Positions 1-12,418 of a stretch of 64,000 bases of DNA are shown here, in pieces; the stretch's first letter is position 1, and every line of letters starts with the position of its first letter. Under the pieces are notes generated by a model, which saw only the letters and a program-made list of their open reading frames with translations, had not been told where the DNA came from and did no database searches. Source of the DNA: Paulownia fortunei (taxonomy: Eukaryota; Streptophyta; Magnoliopsida; Lamiales; Paulowniaceae); contig CM033109.1 in assembly GCA_019321725.1 (NCBI GenBank), positions 7,285,993 through 7,349,992 of the forward strand, given 5' to 3'. A program made the position numbers and the translations under genes.

Positions 1-2330
1 GCATACTAGACTGCATATCTTTGGCTTTATTTCTTCTGCTATAGACACGTAACTCTGAAAGTTTTTCAAGCTGTTGTTCTTGACCAGGTTCAGCTTTTGA
101 TTTACTACGTTCAATTTCTTGAGAATCAGGTCCCTGAATAACCTCATGGTTGGAAGGATAGGATTCAGAATCGATCTGTTCTATTTCTGGGAAATTTTCA
201 GCACAATCTGGAATGGCATTCGGCTGCTGGACATGTTCAACATTCTCTGAACTGATAGAAGAAATAGAAATAGATTGTGAATTTGGACTTGACTCATTAG
301 ATGGAGCAGGACGAACTATGTCCCAAAACTGATCTGAATATTCAGTATTCTCCCCCCGAAGATGAGCTTTGCGGAAAAAAAGGTTGTGTTTGAAAAAATG
401 TAACATCAGCCGAAACATAAAATTTCTTTGTGACAGGTGAATAACATTTATACCCTTTTCATTTGAAAAGTATCCCAAATACATATAATTGATCTTGGAT
501 CTAGTTTTGATTGGGGAAGATGAGTATTGACAAAAACTGTGCAGCCAAAGATTGTAGGAGGTAAAGATGGAAGAATCCGAAGGCGAGGATAAAACCCTTT
601 TAGAGTATCAATTGGACTTTTGAACTTTAAAACACGAGAAGGCATTCAATTAATTAAATATGATGTTGTCAGAATAGCTTCTCCCCAAAAAATCTTTGGA
701 ATGTTCATAGTAAACATGATTGGTCTTGCGACTTCCAAAAAATGTTGATTTTTTCTTTCTGCAATTCCATTTTGTTGGGGAGTGTTTATACATGAGTTTT
801 GATGGATTATTCCTTTGTCACAAAGGTAGGGAGTTAGAATAGTTTGAAAATATTCAGTGCCATTATCAGTACGAAGAACTTGAATTTTTGATTGAAATTG
901 GGTATCTATCATGGTATAAAATTCTTTAAATCTTTCTTTGACTTCGGATTTTTCCTTGAGAAGATAGACCCAGCAAATTTGAGTATGATTGTCAATAAAT
1001 AACATAAACCATCTTGAACAAGAAATATTTATTATTTTCAAGGGTCCCCGAATATCACTATGAATAATGGAAAAATGATGAAATGCTTTGTACGGTTGTA
1101 AACTGTATGCGCTACGACAATGTTTTGAAAGTTGACAGAATTCACATTGAAAGGAATTTAATTTTTATTCCTGAAAAGTGAAGGAAACAACTTCTTTAAA
1201 TAAAAAAAGTTTGGATGGCCTAACCGGAAATGCCACACTATCGTTTCATGAAAACTAGACCTAGAACTTGGATTAAAACTAGACCTAGAAAGGAATCACA
1301 GCTTGCATGTTGAGCTTGTCCACCCGCTGAAGCTTTATTGCCTAAAGTCCCTCATGCTCCCGCTCCCAAGCAAGTCCAATCGTCTTCCCCAATTCCGGTT
1401 CCTGAAATTCACAATGAGTAGGATAAAACTTAGTGATACAAGAAAGGGTTTTTGTGATTTTGCTGATTGACAGTAGATTACAAGAAATGTTTGGAACATG
1501 AAGAACTGAAGAAGGAACAAGATTGTTAGGCAATAGAATACTTCCTGTTCCAGCTACAAATGAAAAGGAACCATCAGCAATTTTAATTTTTATAGTTCCC
1601 TGAACAATTTCTATAAAAATGAAACAAAGATCTATTCCCAGTCATATGGTCAAAAGCCCTAGAATCAACAATCCAAGAGGGGTCGGTTATTATAGAGGCG
1701 CTTAGAGCTGTAGGTAATATGCCTTTCTGTGCCACGGTGACACTTCCTATCATAGATGAACCAGGTTGATCACAGTTGATCAGTTTATAAAGGTGATCTA
1801 GTTGCTCTGGAGTGGAAGGCCCTTCGACTGAGTTCCCACCAGTAGCTATTTTCTTAGTTAAGGCTTAATAACCGCGTTGGGTCTTCTGGAGAGGCAAAGT
1901 TCTCGAAGTTGACTCTTGATTTCATAGACCTCAGCTGCATTTTCGCTGTCAGAAGAGGTCTCTTTTGCTGCTTCCTAGATCTCGGTTGTTGTCTTATAGA
2001 GGAGGAATGTTTGGCCTACGTCTGCTTCCATAGAGTTGATAAGCCAAGACATGACCATGTTATTTTCTGATTTCTAGGTTCTATACCCAGCACCATCCTT
2101 CTCCGGCTCCATTTTTCAGTCCAGTGAGGTAATCATCCTTTCCACGGCCGCTTACATACATCATGACGGACTGGGCCCACTGCAGATAGTTCCGGCCATT
2201 CAGCTTGTGGACTGTGATATGAAGAATCGAGCCATCGTTTGATCCAGTGTTGTTTCAACTCACTGGAGGTGGAGTAGAGGTTTCTTCTGATGAACTGGAA
2301 GTTCTTTCCCGTCATAGCTGTCTTCATCAT
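1..2330 (-). pseudogene. copia gag-pol polyprotein remnant (gag to integrase/RT linker)
   Basis: The polyprotein that would encapsidate, process, reverse-transcribe and integrate the element. A gag start at 2330 begins MMKTAMTGKNFQF. The integrase core is an open stretch at 646-1041: it holds FIDNHTQICWVYLLKEKSEV, the second acidic block LRTDNGTEYF, and the copia hallmark NTPQQNGIAERKNQ. A following frame (448-645) carries the integrase C-terminal side. The low-complexity linker typical of copia (Ser/Pro/Glu-rich, containing DQFWDIVRPAPSNESSPNSQ) reads through 1-450. The frame is broken between these blocks, for example around 1740-1900 and at 645. The reverse transcriptase is not in the window. 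Confidence 0.85.
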
Positions 2331-2364
2331 GGTTGATTATGAAGTTCTGATGGATTCTATTTGG

Positions 2365-2376
2365 GCTCTGATACCA
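2365..2376 (-). other. copia primer binding site (initiator tRNA-Met)
   Basis: On the minus strand the 12 bases read TGGTATCAGAGC, the classic plant copia primer binding site complementary to the 3' end of initiator tRNA-Met. It directly abuts the LTR end at 2377, which fixes that boundary and the orientation. Confidence 0.93.
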
Positions 2377-2647
2377 TGCAAAAAATCAGAGAAACGATTC
2401 GAACTTCATTGAATTAAACACTAGGATACAACTCTGATTTATAGCTACCTATTCCTGGACTCAAACCTGGATCAGATAAGATCAAATCTTCCCTGCCTAA
2501 TATTTTGGATAACAGCAAATCATAAACAACCCTACTCTTCCTCTATTGGAGTTAGACATCTTATCTCCTCTTATTATGAATAATAATACTAACTAAAAAA
2601 AAATACAGACTTAAAATAGCTGACGACATCCTAGATTTTCTTCAACA
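2377..2647 (-). repeat. 5' LTR of the copia element
   Basis: About 271 bp, bounded by TG...CA on either strand: on the minus strand it starts TGTTGAAGAAAATC and ends TTTTTTGCA, followed at once by the primer binding site. An AT-rich segment reading CTATAAATCAGAG on the minus strand is a plausible LTR TATA region. The host 5-bp target copy would be gtaga at 2648-2652, but its partner is outside the window. Confidence 0.85.
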
Positions 2648-3008
2648 GTAGATTCATTGGCAATCGAATATGTTCCATATAATAAATGTATGTTGTTTAC
2701 AATTTTGCATCTTCCAGTGTATGTGAAATATCAAAACAGAGACAAGAATTCCTGAAACAGAATATAGAATATTCCAAATGTTTTGGGTTGTATTGGTTCT
2801 GAATTGTTTCTTTATTTTGTTTGAAATGTTAGATGTAGCACATTGTGGTGAGATTTTGGCTGGAACTAATAATAGATAAGTTTATCAAGTAATTGCAATG
2901 CAGAAGTATACCTATATGTTGTTCCACCGTATTTGAGCTTGCATGTTACCTATACTTCTTACCGCCATTTGCTGTAGTCATTTTCTAACTATTGAGTCAT
3001 GTTTTCAG

Positions 3009-6000
3009 TACGCCACACCTTTCCATTAGAGAAGCTATGGTGACGGATATTTTGGTGGGGAAGAATGACAATGTGGAAGGTGTCTGTACATTCTTTGGCA
3101 TGAATTTCTATGCACCTTCTGTGGTTCTCACTACTGGCACTTTCATGAGTGGGAAAATTTGGGTGGGAAGAACTTCTATGCCTGCTGGAAGAGCTGGTGA
3201 ATCAGCTTCCCATGGTCTCACAGAAAACTTGCAGCAGTTTGGGTTTGAGACAGACCGGCTAAAAACTGGAACCCCTGCACGTGTTGATTGTCGTACAGTA
3301 GATTTCTCTGGATTGATGCCTCAACCTGGAGATGAAGAGGTCATCTCACTTAATTTCATATGTAGGTTCAGTAGCAGTTCTATGAGACATAAGCTCTCTG
3401 CTAGACAATATGAAGTGCAATTCTTGCATCTATCCTGTGTTTCCTTGAGTTAGAATTCGAGACATGAGTTAGGCGCATGAATATGTTAAAAAATATCTCT
3501 GCTTATGTACTGCTAAATTCTAGGCTAGTGGCTATACAAATTAAACATGCTGTCAGGATCAGATTAAGTTCTTCCCCTAATGATTGTTGCTCTCAATTAA
3601 CTATTTACCAAGGCGAATGACTAGATGTGCGCCTTATGCTGGGCTATTTAAGCTCCCTAGTCGGCTTTGTTGAAGGCTGAACCACCTTGAATCAAGGATT
3701 AAAAACCCAAACCAAACTGGCTGGTTGACTGCCCGGATCATCACTCCCTTTTCTGGTCTAGGTCTAGGTCTCCTTAAAACATGCTCATGTGAAAATATTG
3801 CCTTATGTTTGTGAAACCGTCAAACCCCAGTGGTTGAACAACCACGTTGGAAAAGCCGCTCATGGTTCTGGATAACTGGGCTGGTTCAAATAATTTCTTT
3901 TTACCTACCTATTTCCTGCCAACACACTCTAATGGCAGCCAGCGACTCTGCCTTGGAGGAAGGCGGTGGTGACTGATAGTGGACAGTGGTGATGGTTCTG
4001 TGGAATAGATTGAAGAAAGGGAAAAAAAAGAAAAAAAGAGAAATACTGGTTGGAACAGAGTGCAGGCAGAAGAAGAAGAAAGAGGAGAAATAAGGAAGGA
4101 AAAAAAAAAAAAAAAACAGGTAATGAAAGAGGGGTATTGGTTGGAAGAAGAAGAAGAAGAAAGAAGACAAAGTAAAAGAAAAGGAAAGAAAAAAGATGTG
4201 GCAGTGATGTGGCGAGATATTAGGGTTTTAAGTAATGTTATTCAGTTTTTATTTCTATCTTTTTTCGTTTTGTGTTTTAAATGTAAAGACTATTGGCTAG
4301 TAAAGAACCAATCTTTTCTTGGTGTTAATAATATACTGTATTTGTATTCTAGATTCTAATTCTAATGTGTTCCCTCCTTTAAAGAAATTGTAGTTTTGCC
4401 AATTACTCTTATTGTATTATTAGAGTAGAATCTTTTGAATGCAATAAAGAAGCTACTTTAAAATAAAAATTTGTGGGGAATGGATTTTTATTTACCATTT
4501 TATATTTATTTTTGCATTATTTCTTCTTTGTTTGTTCATAAAGTAAGTTTATGACATCACAGTTTATTTATGATTTAGTTACAGTTGATATGACGATTGA
4601 ACCAGTGACCCAGTCGATTTTACCATTTGATAAATATTTCTCTTTTTTCCTATATCGCCACTTTATGTAGTTTTTGTACCTGGTTTTCTCTTGTTTACTT
4701 GGCTTACTAAAATCAGATTGCCTGCAACATTTTAAGGTTGTCCATCCTCATTCTTATGTAGTAATGCGATCTAGATAATCTATTTATAGAAACTTTTACC
4801 ATCTCTAGTATTCTGCATCTGATACGTACCACTATCACGTGGTAAATATAGTACTTGTTCAGTGTGATTCAAAAATTGACTTTCTCTGCATGTCTGCTGG
4901 TCTGAGTTTAATCATCAGCTAAAACTTATTGGAAGCCTTACCTTTTTTTATCCAAACCTTCATGAGCATATTACATTGTAAAGTGTGGTATTAATTCGTC
5001 TCAATGATGAACAGATAAGCTGGTTCAGCTTTGATCCTAATTACCATATTACAAGAGAACAAATGTGCTGCTATCTTACACGTACTACAAAGAAGACTCA
5101 TCAATTAATCAAAGAAAACTTGCATGAGACCCCTACTTATGGAGGATGGGTGGAAGCTAAGGGACCTCGATACTGCCCCTCCATTGAGGACAAGGTGCGG
5201 TAATGCTCTCTGTCTCCTGCCTTTCTTTCTTTCACCTGTACATAATACACGCACATGCCTAATGAGGAAAAATCATGCTATGTAGAAATTTTGTACTTTG
5301 AGATTCTGTATGTGTTTATGAAACTTCCACATTCAAATCTCTGTCCAGCTTCTCCTAATTTAGTTCAAATATTTGTTCTCCAGATTGTTAGATTCCAGGA
5401 TAAAGAGTCGCATCAAATATTTCTCGAACCAGAAGGTCGGAGTGTGCCTGAACTCTATGTGCAGGTTTTTGGAACTTCTACCCTTTGGTCTGTAACCCAT
5501 TGTTTCTGTTTGTCAATAGAAAGAGTGGATATGTTTGCCAAAATAACGTCATGTTTCTCTGTCAAGATTAAATTAATAAATGCTAGTTTATGTGCATTCT
5601 TCTTGCTTGGTAATGTGGTTCTCAAAGTTCCTCAATAAGTATAAGGCTGAGATGTCTTGCAAATATTATTGTGAAAATATATTGCTTCATCTATCCGAAT
5701 ACAAGCACCATTGATGAGATTCCCATATTCTGACTATAACTTGTGCTTCCAAAATTATTTAGAAAATGGAAAAACACATTCCACAGCCTATCAATTTCTG
5801 AAGTGTAAGGTTTTCATTTTTCAGAATGGTGTCTAAGTGGTAATCTTTAGGGAAGCCTAGACATGATTCATTTAAGATGAATATAGTAGTTAAATATCTA
5901 TTTTTAAATCCAAAAATTGTTGCTAAAACGTTTATTTGTTTCAAGCAAATTTCTATTTGTAACAAGCAGTTTTATTGGTAGTTGATTCATAAACTTGTAT

Positions 6001-9000
6001 TCTACTGCTCTCCTGAATGCCATGAGAATGCTATTGCATCATTTTTAAAGCTCAAAAAGATTGTTAATGCCTCTGAGTTTCTTTACTTGGAGCAACAGAT
6101 GAGATTATTTGGCTACAGTTTATCTATAGAGCCTGTTTTATCTGATATCTGGTTCTGTGTTATATAAGTTCAAATTAGTCTATGATTTCGAAGAGTCTTA
6201 CTTGCACTGCCAGAGGTTGGGATGGTATAATGGACCCTGAACCATGGGTGTGCCTGGTTCTGCACCCAAAATATTGGACTGGTTTTGTGATAAAGTTTTG
6301 GCTCAAGAAAATGAATTGAATTTGCTGGAGAACAGCCTATGGACGGATTGGTTTTGGATGGAAAAGATTCTCCCTAGATCAGGGAGTCACTCTTCTGAAT
6401 GGCAGAACTTGGCAGCTATGAATTGTAACTCTAGGGATGATAGAGTGAACATTGGAAGAGTTTATTCAGTTATTTCTTTCTCATGTGGTTGTCGTGAATC
6501 TGACTTGTATGGTAAATTATTAATGAGAATGGAAGTTGTAGTGGTATAATAATCGTCTTTTTACGTTTATATGAATTTATAAAACTAAGGTTTGCTGCCT
6601 GCACTAAAGTTATCTACTATTACTAATATATCACCTTTCAGGAATAAATGAGATTTTTTGCTTTTTGAGGAGTTTACTTACATTCCTTAAAGTATTACTC
6701 ATTATTTTGTAACACTTGGTTACGTGTTTTAGAAGGCATTATAAGATCATATCAAGAGGTGTCAGAAAATTCTATGACCAATACAAATATTTTCTTGTAA
6801 ATTAAAATTTTCGGAGCAAGAAATTAGAATTGTGAGTTCTTACAGAGTTACAGTTAGTTTTAGTATAGAAAAGCAAAAGTTGTCACTGTTCCAAACAACC
6901 ATCATGGTGTATGCTTATCCTACAGGGATTCTCTACTGGTTTACCAGAGAGACTACAGCTTCCACTCTTGAGAACTTTACCTGGACTTGAGAATTGCTCA
7001 ATGCTGAGGCCTGCTTACGCTGTGGAGTATGATTACTTGCCAGCATATCAATGTTTTAGGTCCCTCATGACAAAGAAAATTGAAGGACTCTTTTTCTCCG
7101 GTCAAATAAATGGAACAACTGGTTATGAAGAAGCAGCTGCTCAGGTGTTTGTCTTTGCCAATAAAATTTAATTATATACCACAATTTTCACCAGTGATGA
7201 TTACTTGTCAAGTGTTGTATTCTTTCCAATATCTTCTATCTGACAGGGCATTGTTTCTGGAATAAATGCTGCTAGACATGCAGATGGTAAATCTCTAATT
7301 GTTCTGGAGAGGGAAAGCAGTTACATAGGAACTTTGATTGATGATCTGGTGACGAAGGACCTCCGAGAGCCTTATCGCATGTTGACAAGGTAAATAAAGA
7401 TGTAGGTGCTTCCTATTTATACTCCACCAATGTAATGTACATCGTTCCATAAAGCTCAAATACTGGTCCTGGACATTTGATACTCTGACAAGGGTAGGTA
7501 TGTGGGAGCCTTCATGCTAAACACACAACAATAAATTTTTGTTGGCCTGATGCTCAGGCACTTCTGTGTCCAAACTCATGCTATAATCTGTTTTACATTT
7601 TGCTTCATGAATGGGTTATGTCAATGAAGATACATAGTGATTCTTCATATTATTACCTTTTGTAAGATTTAATCTATTTTGCTTGTTATTTTTCATCAGT
7701 GGTGGTCGATGTAGGTGATGTGTTTGTGTGCTATCTCATGTTCATTGAGTTTATTTGAATGAGTTAAACCCCCACTCCGTCCCAAATGGAATGAAAGAAA
7801 AGAAAATACTCTTGCACAGAAGACGTAAAGAAATGGCCATCCATGATGGATACTTCAACTGCTTTATTTGATGTTAATTGCCACAATGTAGAATAAGGAC
7901 ATGGAATCAATGCACTGGGCAACCTAATGTGTTAAATGAATGTAATGTTGAAATTACTAGAATATATATTACAGTAAAGTTACGAATCCAAAATGGCTGT
8001 GTGAGTGCAAGTAAATTAACATTGCACCGGTTCTTTGCCACAGCATATATTGCTACACTTTTCTGTTTGACTGTGGCCATCATATGAAATGTACAATTTA
8101 GGTAGTGTATGTCTAGATTTGTTGGTTTGTAGTGCTGATGTTAATATAATTAACTGGTTCATCTAGGTGTTAATGGGCTCACTGAGCGTTTTTTACTTTA
8201 GGGGGCTACGACTCATAACACTTCAACTATGTTGTTAACTTGTCAGATGATTCTGAGGCACGTAAGTGCAGTTTGTAAAGAGTAGGTCTATTATACCTTC
8301 CTGCCGTGCACAATTTAATAGTTCCAGCTCCTTTGATTTTTACACTTCTTCCTGAGGGCAGATGAATTTTATATCTCTTTCTATCTTCCATCCGAGTTGC
8401 GAATGACTGTCATCATCTAATGTTGGGATACTTTCCGAAAGAAACTATTGATTTCAATAAAGAGGATACAATTCTTGGACAACCCAAAAATCGAAATGGA
8501 TTTAGAGGCCTTGACGAACTGAATAGTAGAATGGCTTCCTTATTTCTCCTTAATCATTCTCTTTTTAGTTAAGTACTTCTTTAAAATTTTCAGCCGCTCT
8601 GAACATCGGCTGCTTCTGCGATCTGATAATGCCGACAGCCGCCTCACGCCTCTGGGACATGAAATTGGTTTGATAGATGATAGTCGTTGGAAAATTTACC
8701 AGGACAAGCAGGCTCGAATTTCAGAAGAGAAAAAGCGACTCAAGATAGTCAGGGTTTCAGGTTGATTTTTATTTCTTTGAAAGAACTTATGGCTGTTATC
8801 ATTATCATTGTCCGTACCAATGTACCATCATTTTCTTGAGGATACACAGTTGGGCTTTCATATGGTTAACCTGATGGCATGAATTATTTTATAATTCATT
8901 GAATTTAAAAACTTGGGTGCTCAGAATGAATATTGAAGTTGTTTCTTCCTTATCCTCATTTAATCATTTTAATCAAGTTGACTGCTACATGGGCAGATTT

Positions 9001-11488
9001 AGAAAACCTGAATGTTTGTCCTATTTGCTGAATCCGTATATGGTTAATCTAAATGGCAGGAGTTATTTTATAGTTCGTAGAATTCGAAAGACTTGGATGC
9101 TCCATATGCACATGGAAGTTGTTTCTTCCTTATGTAATCAATTTAGTCAAGTTGTATACTTCTGCTACATGGGCAGAATTTGAAAGCCTGAATGCTCGTC
9201 CTATTTGCTGAAGTTATGCCATGATTTGTCACCGAAAACTCAGATAGTCCATGAACAATGTATAATTAGATTTATATGAAGTGAGAGCAAGAAAAGGAAT
9301 AAAAGGAGAAAAAAGAAAAAGGGGTGTATTTCCACAAAAAAGCTTACATAACTAAGATACAAAGTTCATTTCAGGTAAAATAAATAATCTTATCAAACCT
9401 TTTTCTACTGACTGGGAGTCATTTTTCTGTGTTCTTAGCTCATGTGAATTTCTATAAGTTCTGGAATTTATTGTGAGCGGGCATGATAGAAATTGGATCA
9501 AGCACCTCATGCTAGCTGGAACGACTTGTAAATATCGTTAGAAATTCAGTGGCACGACTGTTCTTAATTTTTTAATGCTGTGAGGTCTAGGAATTGCTTC
9601 TGTATATCAGCAGAGAGATTCTCTCTTGCACAACTTTACAATATTCAATTAGTTCAAAATTTTCATAGTGTGGATGCTGGAGGTGTATGCTGTCTAGACC
9701 AGATTATATTTATATGAAACTTGAACTCATAAAAGAAGAAAAATATTCCCTATGAATGTGGAGTGGTAAATATAAATAATGCAAGCATATTGCATACTTC
9801 AAAATCGACCTACGCCTTAACCGTACTGCTCCTTGTGTTTGATTCAGGAGGAGATCTAGCTGCTGAAGTTAGTAAGATTTCTGGTCAACCTGTGAAGGAT
9901 TTATCTACATTAGAAAGCCTCCTTAAGAAGCCACATGTGCAATACAAAACTTTTGACAAGCATGGATATGGGAATGATCTATTGTCTAGGGTGGACAAGG
10001 AATGTGTGGAGATAGATATTAAGTATGAGGGCTTCATTATACGTCAGCAGAACCAACTCCAGCAGGTAGATATTTAAAGCATCACGACATATAGTTAATA
10101 CTCGAGTGTGAAACTGCAGGCCTGATTTTGTAAAATAATTTTGTACCTAAACCAGCCTGTTTTTCTATCAGCTTGTCTTACTATCTGTTAATATAACACC
10201 TGGCTCTTGGTTCTGCCTTTATATGTGAACTGAGAGATTATCTTTTTAGAATTACAATAATATATGTTATGGTTGCTTTAGCTGATTGGTGAAATCTCGT
10301 GATTATGACCTGTTTCTCTTTGTAGATGGTTCATCAACAGCATAGACGACTTCCAGAGGATCTTGATTACTATGCAATGACAACTTTGTCGCACGAAGCA
10401 CGTGAGAAACTGTCGAAGGTATGTTTGCCTAATTGATTTTCATCACGCCATTTTGTCAAAATTATGCTTGTCCATCCAATTTCTTGAATGCAGTAATCCC
10501 ATATCATGGTTGTTGCTCATATACAGCAGAGTGCAGATTATCATTGTCAAAATCATTAGCATTTGTCTCGTGCATTTAAGAATTTCTTGGGCTCAAACAC
10601 ATAGCCAGCCATTTTTCTTCCCGTTCCTTCCCTTCATTTTCTTTTCATGTGGTCTACAAAACAGTATATCTGTGTAATGCTTTGGTTTACTTTTACTGTT
10701 TTGGGTTGGCCCTTGTGGTTGGCTAAAAGAGTAAAATACATGGTTGGGGGATAACGGGCCACATTGTTTTCATGAAGCCAAGTGAAAATGATCTAAGTGG
10801 AAAGATATAGAGCTAGAGATTTTAAATGACTCTAAAATTGGGTGAATTTCTGATAATGCTTGAGACAATAACTCAATATTGTTACTTATGGAGATATGAT
10901 ATTATGGATTTGAAATTCTAAGCTTTCCAATGCTTTAATCCAAATGCACTCTAAAGGATCTTTGCACTAGTGGATGGCAAAAAATAGTAATAATTTGAAC
11001 AATCAGCAACAGACAGACTGATCCCTAGAAGAAAAGGAGAAAAGTTTCTGGCCTCGTCATTCTTCTTTATGTCCTGACTCCTGAGATATTGGTGCAGGAT
11101 TGTTGGGGAGTTTTGAGCATTTCCATCTTAATTTCTATACTTAAAGTGAAATGTGTAGGATACTAAAAGAATGCAAAATTTGGAGGACAAGATTTCTTCC
11201 CATGCAAACAGTTGAATTACTATTAATCAGCTGCTGAAGCTTTGGAAGAATTGATTTGAATGTTGGCTTATGAAATCCCTATTTCTACAGGTCAGACCCC
11301 AAACAATTGGGCAAGCAAGTAGAGTAGGTGGAGTCAGCCCTGCTGATATTACAGCACTCCTTATCATCCTAGAATCAAACCGGAGGAAAGCCCAGGAACA
11401 AAAACGGCACCAAATGCTCACCTCTGCCCTGGTCGATGAGAGCCAAGAAGTGGCCGAAGGCCCTACTAAAGAGACGATCAATGTGTAA
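3009..11488 (+). CDS. mnmG: MnmG/GidA, organellar tRNA uridine-34 modification enzyme (5' end missing)
   Basis: FAD-dependent enzyme that, with the GTPase MnmE, installs carboxymethylaminomethyl groups on the wobble uridine of tRNAs; the plant nuclear copy serves mitochondria and/or plastids. Nine exons with GT-AG borders keep one frame: 3009-3339, 5015-5194, 5384-5464, 6926-7144, 7247-7389, 8594-8760, 9848-10065, 10326-10418, 11291-11488 (stop TAA at 11486). They give ~542 residues against ~700 for the plant protein. The N-terminal FAD-binding GxGxxG part is absent and should lie left of the copia insertion. Family motifs seen include [91 protein letters not shown] (rejoined across an intron) and [15 protein letters not shown]. 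No internal stop was found, so the gene looks functional. Introns are long (up to ~1.7 kb) and carry repeats. Confidence 0.93.
3340..5014 (+). other. mnmG intron with repeat-like sequence and purine tract
   Basis: The 1675-bp intron after the first visible exon. Bases ~3570-3900 (a GC-richer patch with inverted 'ggttgaac/gttcaacc'-like words) and ~4580-4625 (attgaaccagtgacccagtc) look like decayed transposon or MITE sequence. I could not assign a family or find paired ends. No exon is needed here: the reading frame continues directly from 3339 to 5015. Confidence 0.5.
4017..4200. repeat. purine-rich (GA/A) low-complexity tract in mnmG intron
   Basis: About 180 bases made almost wholly of G and A on the + strand, including runs of 9-18 A and repeated GAA. 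Apparent open frames across it on both strands are composition artefacts. Confidence 0.85.
8861..9210 (+). repeat. diverged tandem duplication in mnmG intron
   Basis: Two copies with a period of about 179 bases: unit 1 starts TATGGTTAACCTGATGGCA at 8861, unit 2 TATGGTTAATCTAAATGGCA at 9039. Both contain GAAGTTGTTTCTTCCTTAT, GCTACATGGGCAGA and CCTATTTGCTGAA in the same order. They lie in the intron 8761-9847. An open frame across them is incidental. Confidence 0.85.
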
Positions 11489-12219
11489 ACATTGAAATGG
11501 AGATTCCTGTTTTCTGGTCTTGAATCTGGTCTTATCTGATGCAAGTTGTCCCGGAGCTTTCTTAGAACAACTTTTCACTTGCTTGCATTCGAACAAAGTT
11601 GAGTGGGTGAACCCATGACAAACTGGCTACACATTCTTAAGGTGAGATTCTTGTGTAGGGAAAAGAGAGCCTTGGAGTATATGATTCCTCAGAATTGTCG
11701 CATTTTCCTTGTCTCAGGAGGTCTTCTGTCTTGTCCTTTGGCCTTTGCCAATTATTTCTGTAAGTATTTTATGTAATTGTCATAAACTCTACCTGAGACA
11801 ATTAAATTAGATGTTTTTATAGCCCTTGGCTGTTTTCTTTTGGCTCCATCTAATTATAAATACAAAGCTTCAATCATTATTTTGTTCCATTCTTGTGAAC
11901 TCAAATTACATGAGTTAGTCAATCGAGTAAAAATTATTTATCAAAAGAAATAAAGCTCGTTTGAGTTGAGTGATTTTTTGTATCTTCGATTTATTTCTAT
12001 TTTTACCTTTGAAAGTAGGTAGTTTCCATTTCTTTTTTTCCTTTTTTGTTGTGGCTACACTATAGTATTGACTTTAAAAGCATAACAATAACGACGGATT
12101 ATCATTTTTAATCAACCCTAATGTGTACATGAAAAATAACCCTATAGTGCCCATTTGAATTTGATTGATTATGTTTAGTTTTGAACTAAATCATTGTTTC
12201 AAATTTATTACGCATAAAA
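11489..12219 (+). other. 3' flank of mnmG, including probable 3' UTR
   Basis: After the stop the sequence stays moderately GC-rich to about 11760, then turns AT-rich. The first ~350 bases are the likely 3' UTR; candidate polyadenylation words are weak (for example AATTAAATTAG near 11800). No further gene is seen before the copia relic. Confidence 0.5.
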
Positions 12220-12418
12220 TTTGGAGGGAAACGCTCTTCCTTTATAGACAGATTACAACCAGCAAAAATTAGGACATAAGTTATAACAAATCAAAATAAA
12301 TCTTTTCAAGACATCTAGAGTTTTAGGAAAAAAATAATTTCTCTAAATTTAAGATAAACAATAATTTATCCCTAAAAAATAGGTAACAATTTTTGATTTG
12401 ATTGAGATTTTCTATGCT
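12220..12418 (-). repeat. LTR-like direct repeat, left copy
   Basis: About 200 bases that recur, in the same orientation, at 15204-15396. Shared words include CTTCCTTTATAGACAGATTACAA / CTTCCTTTTATAGACAGATTACAA, TCTCTAAATTTAAGATA and TTATCCCTAAAAAA. On the minus strand each copy holds a CTATAAA(A)GGAAGAG TATA-like word, as expected for a copia LTR. With the copia coding remnant in between, the simplest reading is a pair of decayed LTRs, but TG/CA ends and a target duplication were not resolved. Confidence 0.55.

Larger units (their letters stand above)
1..2647 (-). mobile_element. Ty1/copia retrotransposon, 5' part, cut by window edge
   Basis: Minus-strand copia element. Reading from high to low coordinates: an LTR (2377-2647), a primer binding site directly next to it, a gag start near 2330, then protease/pre-integrase, an integrase core around 600-1041, and the linker between integrase and reverse transcriptase (1-450). 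Reverse transcriptase, RNase H and the 3' LTR must lie left of base 1. The element sits about 360 bp upstream of the first visible exon of the mnmG gene and therefore most likely inside one of its introns. Several stops and frame changes show that it is no longer autonomous. Confidence 0.88.

Noticed and set aside
3901..4170. Open frames across the mnmG intron purine tract
   Set aside because: Poly-Phe or poly-Glu/Lys products caused by low-complexity sequence; spliced exons on both sides already give a continuous protein.
5255..5638. 127-codon frame overlapping mnmG exon 5384-5464
   Set aside because: It only reads through the exon into both introns; splice signals and family length support the 81-base exon.
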